Positions 45,107-59,916 of a DNA stretch of 64,000 bases are shown in pieces. The position numbers and the translations under genes were made by a program. Location: NCBI GenBank assembly GCA_023053685.1, contig JALIGW010000002.1, forward strand, positions 252,935,739 through 252,999,738, in the 5' to 3' direction. Source of the DNA: Diadophis punctatus similis (lineage: Eukaryota > Chordata > Lepidosauria > Squamata > Dipsadidae). The notes under the pieces are model-generated. The model worked only from the letters and a program-made list of their open reading frames with translations, made no database searches and had not been told where the DNA came from. The first letter of the stretch is position 1; each line of letters starts with the position of its first letter.

Positions 45107-48100
45107 ATGGCTGCTGCTATGGAATTTAAAGACAGTCCAATACCCAAATTGGGGAAGAAAAATTATTTAATTTGGGCTGCAAAAATGGAATGTTTTTTGA
45201 AAGCAAAAGAATTATGGGACATCGTAGCAGACCCCCCGCAAGTGCTTGGAGCAGCAGATCAAAAGGCTCATGACAAAGCTATGGCTTATCTTCTTTTAAG
45301 TCTGGGGGATGATCAATTCTTAAATGTAGCTGAATTAAAGTCTGCAAAAGAGATATGGCAGAAATTGAGAGCAGTACATGTCAATGTTTCTGCGTGTAAT
45401 ATGGTCCAACTTTCAAGAAAGCTTTTCAGAATGAGTTTGCAGACAGAAGATTCTATGGAAGATCATTTAATGAAAATGCAGTCTAATTTTCTAGAATTGG
45501 AGCAACGTGGAGTAAAGTTTCCAGAGTCCCAAAAGGTTTTATTAGTGTTAAATAGTTTGGATCAGAGCTGGGAGACTGTGTCAGCTATTTTTGAAAGTAA
45601 GCCAGAAGCAGATTTGAATTTGGAGGCTTTGAAATCGTGTTTATTGAATGAATATGAGAAAAGGCTTTTCAGCCATGCTGATGGAAAATTCCACAGGCGG
45701 GGGCCCAACAAGAAGTACAGTGGAAACTTACAGCAAGTCTCCAGCAAAATTTTCCACAGGCTGCCTATCTCTAGCAACAGCCGAGGTGTCTGCAGACAAG
45801 AGGAAAGCAGAGGCAGGAGAGATCAAGTTACACAGCAACAATTCTTCAAGCAAGTTAAAAAAGCATGTTTCATTTGTGGAGAAACCAATCATCTGCAGAA
45901 AAGCTGTACACAGAGAAGAAATATGCAAGACAAGAGACATTATTTGCAAGGACAGATTGCAGTTGCAAAAGTTTGTTATAATAACAATAGAGACAAATGG
46001 TTGATTGACAGTGGGGCTAGTCAAACAATTGTTAATAATTCTGACTTATTTTCCAGATTTTTCCCAGGAAACCATGAAGAAGTGGCCTTAGCCAATGGTC
46101 AAAAGGCTAAAATCATTGGAAGAGGCGATGTGCAAATTCCATATTTGGAATCCAGGTTTACTGATGTGTTATGTGTACCTGAAATGGAACATAATTTGTT
46201 AAGTGTGTCTAGTTTAGACAAGCAAGGTTATGAAACCACATTTGTTAATGGGAAGTGTATCATCCAAAGAAATGGGAATGTTTGTGCACAGGGCATAAAA
46301 GAGGATAATCTTTATGTATTGCAGGGAGAAAAGGTCCCACATTGTTCCCAGATATTTAAAAATGTAGCAGAACATAATTCATGTGTTCATCTTCTGCACA
46401 GACGACTTGGTCATGCTAATTTTAAGGTTGTTCAACAAATGAAAGAATTTGCAGAAGGATTAGATTTGAAGGGATGTAAGGCATATTTGGATTGTGCAGT
46501 ATGCAAAGCATCGAAATCCAAAGCATTCCCAGTGAGCAAGTTTAGCACAAGACAAACCACAAGAGCTCTAGAACTGGTGCATGCTGATTTAATTGGGCCT
46601 ATGCAAGCCAGTTTGGGAGGAGCAAAGTATGCGCTGGTCATTGTGGATGACTACAGCAGGTTTGGGTTTTGCTACTTACTTAAGAGTAAAACAGAGGTGC
46701 TACAGCAATTTAAGCAATGGTTAAGTTTTGTAGAGAGAAGGTACAAACAACAGGTATGTCAGTTGCAAACTGACAGAGGTTCTGAATTTATGTCAACAAA
46801 TTTTCAACAATGGTTGAGACAATTGGGAATAAGACACAGGCGCACAAATCCTTACACACCGGGAGAGAACGGAGTGGCTGAAAAGAGGAATGGTGTTTTG
46901 CAAACAATGAAAGACTCATTACTGGAGGATTCTGGTATGAGCAGGTCATATTGGGGTGAAGCCATACTGACTGCCAATTATTTAGTAAATAGGTTGTGGA
47001 GTTCATCCATCAATAATACTCCATATGCAATGCTATATGGGAGAAAGCCTTCTCTAGCACATTTAAAAATATTTGGAAGTACTGCCTGGGTACATATTCC
47101 AAAGGCAATCAGAAGAAAGGGACAACAAAAGGCTAGAAAGCTCAGATTTGTGGGCTATGAGCCAGGCTCAAAAGGGTATCGCTTTAGCGATGGAAGTAAA
47201 AGGATAGTGATTTCAAGGTCTGCTAGTTTTGCAGAACAAAATTGGAACAGAATTGATGCAAATTCTGAAAATGTCTCACTTAGTGACGGTGATCCACTTA
47301 GCGACGGTGATCCACTTAGTGACAATAACTCATGTAATGATGGTGAATCATTTACTGAAGGTGTCAATGTTCAGGGAGGAGAGTCTGAACAAGATATGAA
47401 GCCAGAAAAGCTTGAAACACAAGAACAGGCAATGCCACGTAGGTCAGAGCGTAGGAACAGAGGGGTTCCGCCAGACAGGTATTCTGCCAGTAAAGTTAAA
47501 GTGTGTAATGTGTGGTATGAGCCAAGAAACTATAAGGAAGTATTGGCATTACCAAAAGTTGAACAAGAAAAGTGGAAGGAAGCCATGGATAAAGAGATGA
47601 AATCCATGGGAGATCATGAAGTGTTCACATCTGTGACTTTGCCACAGGGTACGAAAGCTGTAGGATGTAAGTGGGTATACAAGAAAAAGGTATTACCCAA
47701 TAATGAAGTACAGTATAAGGCAAGGTTGGTGGCACAAGGTTTTTCTCAATTAAAGAATGTGCACTATGATGAGGTGTTCGCGCCAACTGTAAAAGCTGAG
47801 AGCATAAGACTAGCACTGGCATTAGCATCAGCATACAGGCATAGAATTTGGCATTTTGATATAACCACTGCATTTCTCAATGCTGAATTAGAGGAAGAAA
47901 TTTATATGGTTCAAGCGCCAGGGTATGAAAATAAAAAGCCTAACATGGTGTATAAATTGAACAAGGCTATTTATGGGCTGAAGCAGTCAGCCAGAAATTG
48001 GAATATCTGTTTAGATACTGCATTGAAAGGTCTTGGGTTCAAGAGTTGCAAAGCTGATGGTTGCATATACACTGGAAAGTTACAAGGTGGGAATTGTCTA

Positions 48101-49096
48101 CTATTAGCATTTGTGGATGATCTTTGTTTCATTGCAAAGGATGCATCACAAGTTAAAGAATTTGCTAATAAGTTAGAAAAGAAATTTGAATTAAAGAATT
48201 TGGGAGAAATAAAGAATTATCTCGGTGTAGAGATACAAAAAACTGAAAAAGGTGGTTATATTCTCAGTCAAAGGAGAAAAATTGAACAATTATTAGAGAA
48301 GTATAACATGAAAGATTGTAATATTGCTCCTACACCTATGAGCACAGATTTTTACAATAGTTTGGGTGAGGATAAAAGTGAAGCCTGTGATCAGGAGATA
48401 TATCACTCTGCAATAGGGAGTCTGTTATATCTGTCACAGTGGTCCAGACCAGACATAGCTTGTGCAGTGAGCATTCTAAGTCGCTTTACTGCTACACCTA
48501 CAAAGTTGCATTGGATGGGTGTGAAAAGAATTCTCAGGTATTTGAAGGGAACTGTGAATTTGGGTCTTCAAATACAGGTCACTGAAGAATTAAAATTGAA
48601 ATGTTACGTTGATAGTGATTATGCAAATGATGTAAAAACCAGAAAGTCTAATTCTGGAATTGTAATATTGTTTGGAGGGGCTTTAATTGGTTGGAAGTCC
48701 AGAAAACAAACAACGGTTGCTATTTCAACTGCGGAAGCAGAGTTTATTGCATTGTCTGAGTTATGTTCTGAAGTAGTTTGGTATGTACAGTTGTTACAAG
48801 ATTTAAATGTAAATGTAAATGAAGCTGTAACTGTTTATGAAGATAATGCTGCTTGTATAAAAATGGCAACAGGTGACAGGGTGAAGAACAGAAGTAAACA
48901 TGTGGACATTAAGTATTGTAATGTCAGGGAAGCTGTAAAAGAAAAATTGATACGTTTACATCATTGTTCTTCAGAGGATAATTTAGCAGACATGATGACC
49001 AAACCATTGGGTAATGTGAATCATGGGAAATATTTAAATCCAATAGGTCTGATGTCTCTCCCAGTAATGAAGGGAGGAGTGTTGGAATATTCATGA
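45107..49096 (+). CDS. Copia B gag-pol polyprotein, 1,329 aa, intact
   Basis: The first ATG after the leader opens one frame to 49,096, overlapping the 3' LTR by 17 bp. Gag lies at about 1-240. A zinc knuckle (C-x2-C-x4-H-x4-C) starts at residue 254. Protease is at ~301 (LIDSGAS). The pre-integrase HRRLGH motif comes next. Integrase has its catalytic triad at D494, D556 and E592, the canonical 35-residue D-E spacing. Reverse transcriptase is at ~860-1,100 with FVDD at 1,002-1,005. RNase H is near 1,155-1,300 (YVDSDYAND, STAEAEF). Every key residue I checked is present. It copies the element's RNA and integrates the cDNA. Everything is in one frame, as in copia. Confidence 0.96.
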   Translation: MAAAMEFKDSPIPKLGKKNYLIWAAKMECFLKAKELWDIVADPPQVLGAADQKAHDKAMAYLLLSLGDDQFLNVAELKSAKEIWQKLRAVHVNVSACNMVQLSRKLFRMSLQTEDSMEDHLMKMQSNFLELEQRGVKFPESQKVLLVLNSLDQSWETVSAIFESKPEADLNLEALKSCLLNEYEKRLFSHADGKFHRRGPNKKYSGNLQQVSSKIFHRLPISSNSRGVCRQEESRGRRDQVTQQQFFKQVKKACFICGETNHLQKSCTQRRNMQDKRHYLQGQIAVAKVCYNNNRDKWLIDSGASQTIVNNSDLFSRFFPGNHEEVALANGQKAKIIGRGDVQIPYLESRFTDVLCVPEMEHNLLSVSSLDKQGYETTFVNGKCIIQRNGNVCAQGIKEDNLYVLQGEKVPHCSQIFKNVAEHNSCVHLLHRRLGHANFKVVQQMKEFAEGLDLKGCKAYLDCAVCKASKSKAFPVSKFSTRQTTRALELVHADLIGPMQASLGGAKYALVIVDDYSRFGFCYLLKSKTEVLQQFKQWLSFVERRYKQQVCQLQTDRGSEFMSTNFQQWLRQLGIRHRRTNPYTPGENGVAEKRNGVLQTMKDSLLEDSGMSRSYWGEAILTANYLVNRLWSSSINNTPYAMLYGRKPSLAHLKIFGSTAWVHIPKAIRRKGQQKARKLRFVGYEPGSKGYRFSDGSKRIVISRSASFAEQNWNRIDANSENVSLSDGDPLSDGDPLSDNNSCNDGESFTEGVNVQGGESEQDMKPEKLETQEQAMPRRSERRNRGVPPDRYSASKVKVCNVWYEPRNYKEVLALPKVEQEKWKEAMDKEMKSMGDHEVFTSVTLPQGTKAVGCKWVYKKKVLPNNEVQYKARLVAQGFSQLKNVHYDEVFAPTVKAESIRLALALASAYRHRIWHFDITTAFLNAELEEEIYMVQAPGYENKKPNMVYKLNKAIYGLKQSARNWNICLDTALKGLGFKSCKADGCIYTGKLQGGNCLLLAFVDDLCFIAKDASQVKEFANKLEKKFELKNLGEIKNYLGVEIQKTEKGGYILSQRRKIEQLLEKYNMKDCNIAPTPMSTDFYNSLGEDKSEACDQEIYHSAIGSLLYLSQWSRPDIACAVSILSRFTATPTKLHWMGVKRILRYLKGTVNLGLQIQVTEELKLKCYVDSDYANDVKTRKSNSGIVILFGGALIGWKSRKQTTVAISTAEAEFIALSELCSEVVWYVQLLQDLNVNVNEAVTVYEDNAACIKMATGDRVKNRSKHVDIKYCNVREAVKEKLIRLHHCSSEDNLADMMTKPLGNVNHGKYLNPIGLMSLPVMKGGVLEYS
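49066..49079 (+). promoter_or_regulatory. Polypurine tract of copia B
   Basis: aatgaagggaggag directly before the 3' LTR is the plus-strand primer site. Confidence 0.85.
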
Positions 49097-49345
49097 CTGG
49101 GAGAGCCATGTGATTGAGTCAGCCAATCTGGCTGAAGTGTTATTTGAGCATGTCCAGAAACTTAGCAAGAAGAAGGGCGTGGTTTACTCTGTCCACCATT
49201 AAAGCTTGCTGTGAAAACATCTCAACATGTGATCTGAAACAAAGTGTGGTATTGTTAATGTTTTATTCTACTTATAAAGAAGTTATTTGAATCAGCAAAA
49301 TGCAGTTATCTTCTGAAGCTTCTGATTTATTGCGTAACTCTGACA
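49080..49345 (+). repeat. Copia B 3' LTR, 266 bp
   Basis: Identical to the 5' LTR except one base at 49,178. Confidence 0.95.
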
Positions 49346-49553
49346 ATATCAGCAGCTGGTCCAATGAAAAACTGTACAAAAGAGATGGTTTGCATCCATC
49401 AAAGAAAGGGACTGAGCTACTTGGTATTAAATTCAGAGATTTCCTGGATAAACATTTAAACTGAACAGCGGGGACAGAGAATTAATTGATACAGATCATT
49501 TCTGTCCCCAGCAATCTAAAACTAATAGGGTTAACAGTGCACACAACATAGAT

Positions 49554-52405
49554 ATGTGCACTAATCAAACAGGTGGCAAGAAAGTAGGGGCAGTCAGGCA
49601 CAACACAGGTTATGTAGACAGTAAACACAGGGTCAATCTAAATGGACTTAAATGTCTATACACCAATGCACAGAGTATGAGGAATAAACAGGGTGAATTA
49701 GAAATTCAAGTAAATGACGGAAGATATGATATAGTTGCCATTACGGAAACTTGGTGGGATGAATGACAAATGGAATATACAGCTAGAGGGATTTAAATTA
49801 TTAAAAAAAAAACAGAACAAATAAAAGAGGAGGTGGAGTTGCACTATATATAAGAAATAACTACATCTCTACAGAAATAGAGCACAACAATAATGAAAAT
49901 CACCTCGAATGCATTTGGGTCAATATTAAAGGGGGGCGAAATGACATTGCCATAGGTCTATACTACAGGCCACCCAACCAAACAGAGGAAGTAGATGAAC
50001 TTTTTGCTAGTCAGCTAACTAAGGTATGTAGGAAGCACATCACAATAGTAATGGGGGATTTTAACTACCCTGACATCAACTGGGAGACAAACTCCGCACC
50101 AAGTGGAAGAGCCAACAGGTTCCTAACAAACCTAGCAGACAATTTTGTTACCCAAAAAGTAGAGAAGGGAACAAGGGGATCAGCCATATTGGACTTAATT
50201 CTCACTAACAGAGATGAAATGATAGAAGGTGTTGAAGCTACAGGAACCTTGGGGGCAAGTGATCATGCAATATTGGAATTCAACATTATGCAAACACAAA
50301 CAGTAGAACAAAGTCAAACTAGAGTCTTGGACTTTAAGAGGGCTAATTTCAATAAACTCAGAGAGAACTTGGGAAAGATTCCATGGATGAGAATCCTCAA
50401 GGGGAAAACAACTCAAGAAGCTTGGGAAATTTTGAAAAGTGAGATTATAAAAGCCCAGACTAGCACAATACCAATGAAGAAGAAAAATAATAGGTCTCAA
50501 AAGAAACCAGAATGGCTGCATAAAGAACTCTCTGACAAATTGAAAGACAAAAAGGACAAGTATAAAAAGTGGAAAGAAGGGGAAATAACTAAGGCAGAAT
50601 ATCAGCAAATAGCTGGAGCCTGTAAAGATGAAGTGAGGAAAGCTAAGGCTCACAATGAACAAAGGCTTGCGACAAAAGTACAAAGTAACAAAAAAAGCTT
50701 CTTCCAACATATTAAAAACAAGAAAAAAGTCAAGGAAACAATTGGTCCATTACAGGGAGAAAGTGGCAAGAAGGTGACAAGCAACAGGGAGAAAGCAGAG
50801 CTACTTAACACGTTTTTTGCATCTGTCTTTACACAAAGGGAGAAAACAGTCCAACCTATCAAAAACAGCATCACAAAAAACATATTAGGAACACAAGTTA
50901 AAATAGGGAAGAAAATGGTAAGTGAACACCTGTCTACCCTAGACGAATTCAAATCACCAGGACCAGATGGATTACACCCCAAGGTTCTTAAGGAACTGGC
51001 AGACGAGATCTCAGATCCACTGAACTATATCTTTCAAAGATCCTGGAGCACCGGGGAACTGCCAGAGGACTGGAAAAGAGCTGATGTAGTTCCCATCTTC
51101 AAAAAAGGAAAAAAAACAGATCCAGGAAACTACAGACCTATCAGCCTGACCTCAATACCAGGGAAGATTTTGGAAAAGATAATCAAGCAACGAATCAATG
51201 AACACCTAGAAGCAAACAAAGTAATAACCAAAAGCCAACATGGGTTTGTCAAAAACAGATCATGCCAGACTAATCTTATTGCATTCTTTGATAAAGTGAC
51301 AAAATTAGTGGACCAGAGGAATGCTGTCGATGTGGTTTACTTGGACTTCAGTAAGGCATTTGACAAAGTAGATCATAACCTACTACTAGATAAAGTAGAA
51401 AAATGTGGGTTAGACAGCATCACCACCAGATGGATTCGAAACTGGTTAACCAACTGCACTCAACGTGTAGTGCTCAATGGAACTGCATCTACATGGAGGG
51501 AAGTATGCAGTGGAGTACCCCAAGGCTCTGTTTTAGGCCCAGTACTCTTCAACATCTTCATCAATGACTTGGACGAGGGGATAGATGGGGAACTCATCAA
51601 ATTTGCAGATGACACCAAACTGGCAGGAATAGCCAACTCTCCAGAAGATAGGCTCAAGATACAGAAGGATCTTGACAGACTTGAACATTGGGCGCTATCA
51701 AACAAAATGAAATTCAATGGTGAAAAAAGTAAGGTTCTACATTTAGGCAAGAAAAACAAAATGCACAGGTACAGTATATGTGGTACCTTGCTCAACAGTA
51801 GTAACTGTGAGAGGGATCTTGGAGTCCTAGTGGACAACCATTTAAATATGAGCCAGCAGTGTGCAGCAGCTGCCAAAAAAGCCAACACAGTTCTAGGCTG
51901 CATTAACAGAGGGATAGAATCAAGATCACGCGAAGTGTTAATACCACTTTATAATGCCTTGGTAAGGCCACACTTGGAATACTGCATACAGTTTTGGTCG
52001 CCACGATGTAAAAAGGATGTTGAGACTCTAGAAAGAGTGCAGAGAAGAGCAACAAAAATGATTAGGGGACTGGAGGCTAAAACATATGAAGAACGGTTGC
52101 AGGAACTGGGTATGTCTAGTTTAATGAAAAGAAGGACCAGGGGTGACATGATAGCAGAGTTCCAATATCTCAGGGGTCGCCACAAAGAAGAGGGAGTCAA
52201 ACTTTTCTCCAAGGCACCTGGGGGTAGAACAAGAAGCAATGGGTGGAAACTAATCAAGGAGAGAAGCAACTTAGAACTAAGGAGAAATTTCCTGGCAGTT
52301 AGAACAATTAATCAGTGGAACAGCTTACCTCCAGAAGTTGTGAATGCTCCAACACTAGACATTTTTAAGAAGATGTTGGATAACCATCTGTCTGAAGTAG
52401 TGTAG
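49554..52405 (+). pseudogene. CR1 ORF2 (endonuclease + RT), two frameshifts
   Basis: The AP-endonuclease begins LKCLYTNAQSMRNKQGELE, with ITETWWDE, then a TGA at about 49,765. The frame shifts there and again in an A-run at 49,801-49,812. From 49,811 it is open to TAG 52,405 (YYRPPN, MGDFNYPDINW, then RT with NYRPISLTSIPGK, YLDFSKAFDKVDH, GVPQGSVLGPVLFNIFIND, FADDTKL). It ends NQWNSLPPEVVNAP...SEVV. The RT part alone is fully open at over 700 codons. The copy at 61,403 has the same two lesions. Confidence 0.9.
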
Positions 52406-52465
52406 GGTTTCCTGCGTAAGCAGGGGGTTGGACGAGAAGACCTCCAAGGTCCCTTCCAACTCTGT

Positions 52466-52680
<215 letters not shown>

Positions 52681-54068
52681 CCCTCTGGACCTGTGGCTCC
52701 CCCTGATCCCAAGAACCAAGGGGGTTCTATGCAAGGAGAAGGAGCTGCCACGAAGCCCCACCCCCATTCATTGTGCAAACATTTCCTCTGTAGAGCAAGA
52801 TTCCCACTTCTCTCCCACACTCACCGCTGATCCAAGGATTCCCAGCCTGGATTTGAAGATTAGGTACACTTTGGAATCCATCCTGATCTAGAGGAACAAC
52901 AAAGTATACTCTCTGGGCTTCATTTTGACCTGCAAGGGGAGAATTGACTTGAAATGAAGGCACAAACACACACACCCTCTCTCTCTCTGTCTCACACACA
53001 CACACAAACACACACACATATTAAGTTGCCCCAATATTTTTCAAGAGATTCCCTTTTACTTCTGTATGATGAAGTAGTTGAAAGCAAGTAAAGAAAGGAT
53101 GGTGGTTTTGGAGTACATATGGGAATGACGGGAGGAGCCAGCCCCCCTCCCCAAACCCATAATCCAAACTCTCCCCACTCCCCCAATTCCCTCTTCAGGG
53201 GGAGGGCCTCCCTCTCACCCCTCACTTCAAATGCTGAGGGAGCCAAGATGGAGGCAGGTGGGAGGGAAAGGCCCAAGGAGTCTTGGGTCCTCCGGACACT
53301 GACCTCTGAATCCAGGGGGTCCTCCTGGTAGGGGAGACAGAAGGAGGGACACCTCCAGTCTACGGGGTCCTGCAACAACGAACAGAGGGAGAATTATCCA
53401 GTTGACCCCAAATCAGGGTGTTGCTTCAGCATCAGTGCCCTCTGTTGGTCACAGCTGGTACTGTATTCTCATTTCTAAGCTCGACTTCCTTTCCGAACTT
53501 TCCCCAAATTCCGACTCATCGCAGGAATGAGATCCCAGCTTCCTAAAGCCTGACTTTGCAAAGCCGATGAACAAATGTGACACCCGAGGGCAACAGTGAG
53601 AATCGGGTGGAATAGAATGCAAACAGCCTTCACGCCACCCGCTCCCCTCCTTCCCTCCTTCAAACGGTTAAGAAGCAGGCAGGGGAGGCAATTTGTTCCC
53701 CCGTTCCCTTCCCTTCCCTTCCCTTCCTTCCTTCCTTCCTTCCTTCCCTTCCTTCCTTCCCTTCCCCTTCCCCTTCCCCTTCCCCTTCCCTCCTCTTTCC
53801 CCGCCACCCCTTAAATAAACTTCATTTGTTTGTGTGGAATTTAGATCAGCTGCCCCTCAGTCTCGGAGGGGCCCTGCCTGGGCGATGTATAATGTAAAAA
53901 TTAAAAGCTAAAATTGTATAAAAGTACAAAATATATCAATGAAAGGATCCGCTCAGGCGCCGCTCCCCCTCCTCCCCCTCTGTGACTGTCCGCAGGCAGA
54001 TCGCAGCCCCTCCCACCTGCCTTCGGCACCCAGCGAGGAATTCGAAATGAGCCAAAGTGGTCAACGGG
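52681..54068 (+). repeat. Local module beta (young copy)
   Basis: Same order as alpha at 35,521 with a few private variants (attccctcttcag, ctccttcaaacggttaag). It ends at tgagccaaagtggtcaacgg before a (TAA)n tract, without R4. Confidence 0.9.
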
Positions 54069-54290
<222 letters not shown>

Positions 54291-54666
54291 CAAATGGCAC
54301 GGAGCGTATAAAAATTGCATAAACCGTAAAAAGGTACAATATATAGCTGCACATGTATTATATATAATATTATAATAAATATAATATAATATAATAAATA
54401 TAATATAATATAATATAATATAATATAATATAATATAATATAATATAATATAATATAATATAATATAATATAATATAATATAATATAATATAATATAATA
54501 TAATATAATATAATAATATAATATAATATAATATAATATAATATAATATAATATAATATAATATAATATAATATAATATAATATAATATAATATAATATA
54601 ATATAATATAATATAACATAATATAAAAATATAATAAATTTTAATTAATTAGCATAATTAATTAAC
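54291..54666. repeat. Module end and (ATAAT)n microsatellite
   Basis: ggagcgtataaaaattgcat, then about 280 bp of (ATAAT)n. This is the unoccupied counterpart of the CR1 site at 44,526. Confidence 0.93.
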
Positions 54667-56480
<1,814 letters not shown>

Positions 56481-56481
56481 G

Positions 56482-59400
56482 GTATTCTTATATGCCGCCC
56501 AACTCCCGAAGGACTCAGGGCGGCGTACAACAGAGAAAAATACAAGAATAAACCAAATATTAAATATTAATTAAAAGCAAATACAAAATTTAAAAACACA
56601 ATATAAAAAACATCAACAACCATTCAACAACCATACATACTTGGGGGTGAGCTCGAGTGGTTTAAGCTCTACCCCCAGCCTGCAGGAAAAGCCATGTCTT
56701 AACGGCTTTTCGGAAGGCCAGCAGAGTGGGGATAGTTCGGGTCTCTGGGGGAAGTTGGTTCCAGAGCGCGGGGCCGACCACAGAGAAGGCTCTCCCCCTA
56801 GGGCCTGCCAGCCGGCATTGCTTGGCCGACGGGACCTGGAGGAGGCCAACTCTGTGGGCCCTAAGCGGTCGGAGGGAAGTATGAGGCAGAATGCAGTCCC
56901 AAAGATAGCCTGGTCCTAAGCCATGAAGGGCTTTAAAGATGATGATCAACACCTTGAATTGGACCCGGAGACCGATGGGCAACCAATGCAGCTGGCGGAG
57001 TATAGGTGTCACATGGGTGTACCGTGGCACACCCACCACAGCACGCGCAGCCGCATTTTGCACCAACTGAAGTCTCCGGATACTCTTCAAGGGTAGCCCC
57101 ATGTAGAGCGCGTTGCAGTAGTCCAAGTGGGAGGTGACAAGGGCATGAGTGACCGTGAGTAGAGCCTCCTTCTCCAAGTATGGCCGCAACTGGTGCACCA
57201 GGCGAACCTGTGCAAAGGCCCCCCTAGCCACAGCAGAAAGATGATGATCCAATTTTAGCTGTGGATCTAGGAGGACCCCCAAGTTGCGGGCCTGGTCCGA
57301 GGGAGTCAGTTTCGCTCCCTCGAAGACCAAGGAGGGACGGTTGTCATGGTCCTTAGGAGGCAATATCCACAGCCACTCAGTCTTGTCGGGATTAAGTCTG
57401 AGTCTGTTCCTCCCCATCCAGATCTTAACGTCGTCCAGGCACCGGCACATTACATCAACTGCTTCACTGAACTGACACGGGGTGGAGATGTACAACTGGG
57501 TATCGTCAGCATACTGCTGATACCTCACCCCGTGTCGTCGGATGATATCACCCAGCGGTTTCATGTAAATGTTAAACAGGATGGGTGAGAGGACTGAGCC
57601 CTGTGGCACCCCGCAAACCAGGGGCCTAGGGGCCGACCTCTGCCCTCCTGTCAACACCGACTGCGTCCTGTCAGAGAGGTAGGAGGAGAACCACCGTAAA
57701 ACAGTGCCTCCCACTCCCACCTCCCCAAGACGACGCAGAAGGATACCATGGTCAATGGTATCGAAAGCTGCTGAGAGGTCAAGTAACACCAGGATGGAGG
57801 AATGACCCCCATCCCGTGCTCGCCAGAGATCATCCATCAGCGCGACCAAAGCAGTCTCCGTACTGTAGCCGTGCCTGAAACCCGATTGAAAGGGATCCAG
57901 ATAATCAGTATCCTCCAATAGCCGCAGGAGTTGGAGCGACACCACTTTCTCAACAACTTTACCCAAGAAGGGTAAGTTGGAGACTGGACGGAAGTTCTTT
58001 AAATCCACTGGGTCCAGGGAAGGCTTCTTGAGGAGGGGCCTCACCACCGCAGCTTTTAAGGGCTGCGGGACGGACCCCTCTCTCAAAGATGCGATCACAA
58101 CAGCCTGGAGCCAGCCGCGTGTCACCTCCCTGCTGGCCGAAACCAGCCAGGAGGGGCACGGGTCCAATAAACAAGTGGAGGCGCTCATCGCTCCTATGGC
58201 CTTGTCTACATCATCAGGAGTGACAGGCTCAAACTCATCCCATATAACAGGACTAAGACTAGCCCCCGTCATCTCGGCTTGCCCTGTCCAAATGGAGTCC
58301 AGGTCTGTCCGAATCTGAACGACTTTATCCGCCAGAAACTGAGAAAATTCCTCAGCTCTGCCCTGCAAGGGATCTTCAGCTCCCTCCTTGGCTAGAAGGG
58401 AGCGAGTCACCCTAAACAGGGCGGCTGGGCGGGAGTTGGCGGACGCAATAAGGGCGGAAAAATGCGAACATTTTGCCGCCCGTATCGCCACTAACTAAGA
58501 CTTAATGCAAGTTCTTAAAAGTGTCCGGTCAGACTCAGCTTTACTGGCTCTCCATCGTCGCTCTAGGCGTCTCTTTAGGCGCTTCATCTCCCGGAGATCC
58601 TCAGTAAACCAAGGAGCCCTCCGGGATCCGCTGCCACGGAGAGGCCGCAAATGCGCAATCCGATCTAAAGCCCCCGTTGCCGCCTGATTCCAGGCAGTCA
58701 CTAGAGCCTCAGATGAATCGTGTACCAGGGAGTCAGGTATTTCCCCAAGTTCCCTCTGAAATCCTTCAGATTCCATTAGGCGCCTGGGGCGGAACCACTT
58801 AATCAGTCCCGCCTCCTTGCGGTGGAGGAGTGGTGCCATGAAATCCAACCTCAGAAGGAAATGATCTGACCACGACAAGGGTACTGTGACTAAACCCCTC
58901 AGCCTCAGATCATCTCTCCACTGCCCCGAGAGAAACACAAGGTCAAGCGTGTGACCTCCCTCATGAGTCGGACCCTGAACTACTTGGGTCAGGTCCATGG
59001 TTGTCATGGAAGCCATGAACTCCTGGACTGCCTCCGAGGTTTCACCGGGTGATGGCAGGTTGAAGTCCCCCAGCACCATCAACCTGGGGAACTCAATCGC
59101 CAGCCCTGCTACCGCCTCGAGCAGAACAGGCAGGGCCTTTGCAACGCAGCTAGGAGGCAAGTACGTTAGCAGAAGGCCCACCTGAACCCCTAAGTCCAAC
59201 TTCAGAAGGAGCGTCTCACACCCAACAATCTCCGGGGCGGGGCTCCTTCGAGGATTTAGGTTCTGGCGAGCTATAATTGCCACTCCTCCACCCCTTCCCT
59301 GGGGTCGCGGCTGATGCTGAACTGAGAACCCGTCCGGGCACATCTCGGAGAGGGAAACCCCCCCTCCTGGCCTAGCCAGGTCTCAGTAATACATGCCAGG

Positions 59401-59916
59401 TCCGCCCCCTCTTCCAGGATTAAATCCCGTACAAGGGGGGCCTTGTTAGTAATCGACCTGGCATTCAACAGCAGCAGCTTGAGCCCAGGGCCCTGACATC
59501 CCTGGTTACCAGGTACTCGGGCTGAGCTAGATGGAACCAAACCAGAGGGGCCAGAACAAGGAATCGCTTGAAGATAGCGAATTCTCGTTCCCCGAGAGCG
59601 GCCTACCCCCCTGCTCCCGCCATACCTACCTCTCCCTGTTATGACCTTAATACTCCCGTCCCCCCTCACACCAGAGATCCCCTCCCCTCCCCCACTGGTC
59701 CCCCTCTCTCCCAGCAGGCCATGCATCCCAGTCATACTGAGCCTGGGGATGGACTGGAACCCCCCTCTGCTTCTGTTTACACACTCAGCAGAGGGGGGTA
59801 AAGAACCAATCCCCAGCTCACTCATTCAGCCACTAACAGCCACACAATCTCTATCAACCAATCATAACACATTCATAACCCAAACCATTAATAAAAATCA
59901 CAATACTTCCGGGGGT
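56482..59916 (-). mobile_element. L2-type LINE 2, chimeric at the duplication junction
   Basis: The 3' part (56,482 to ~57,444) is clearly diverged from LINE 1. From 57,445 on it is almost identical to LINE 1, including its 5' end inside R4 sequence. The abrupt change makes this a recombinant between two LINE copies. Confidence 0.85.
56662..59825 (-). pseudogene. L2-type LINE 2 ORF2, chimeric, broken
   Basis: Same layout as LINE 1: endonuclease start, frameshift near 59,360, a stop at 58,495-58,497, then a 609-codon RT (58,491-56,662) with YADDTQLY intact. The RT C-terminal third, encoded left of 57,445, has many substitutions relative to LINE 1 (for example KIWMGRNRLRLNPDKTEW). The rest differs by only two residues (R/H and I/V). 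Confidence 0.85.

Larger units (their letters stand above)
44724..49345 (+). mobile_element. Ty1/copia retrotransposon B, complete and young
   Basis: A 4,622 bp element with two 266 bp LTRs, a primer-binding site, an intact 1,329-codon gag-pol, a purine tract and a perfect 5 bp target duplication (atatc at 44,719-44,723 and 49,346-49,350). The empty site is present at 61,191-61,205. The LTRs differ at one base, so insertion is very recent. Confidence 0.96.
44553..49464 (+). pseudogene. CR1 ORF1 C-terminal (esterase-like) part, interrupted
   Basis: 44,553-44,723 plus 49,346-49,464 encode the end of CR1 ORF1: FSEVLPVY, a Trp-Cys-rich stretch (EFNVWCKREGFGF), then RDGLHPSKKGTELLG, matching the esterase-domain D-x-x-H end. 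Copia B separates the halves. The copy at 61,029-61,313 shows them joined in one frame of 94 codons. The 5' part of ORF1 is missing in both. Confidence 0.8.
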
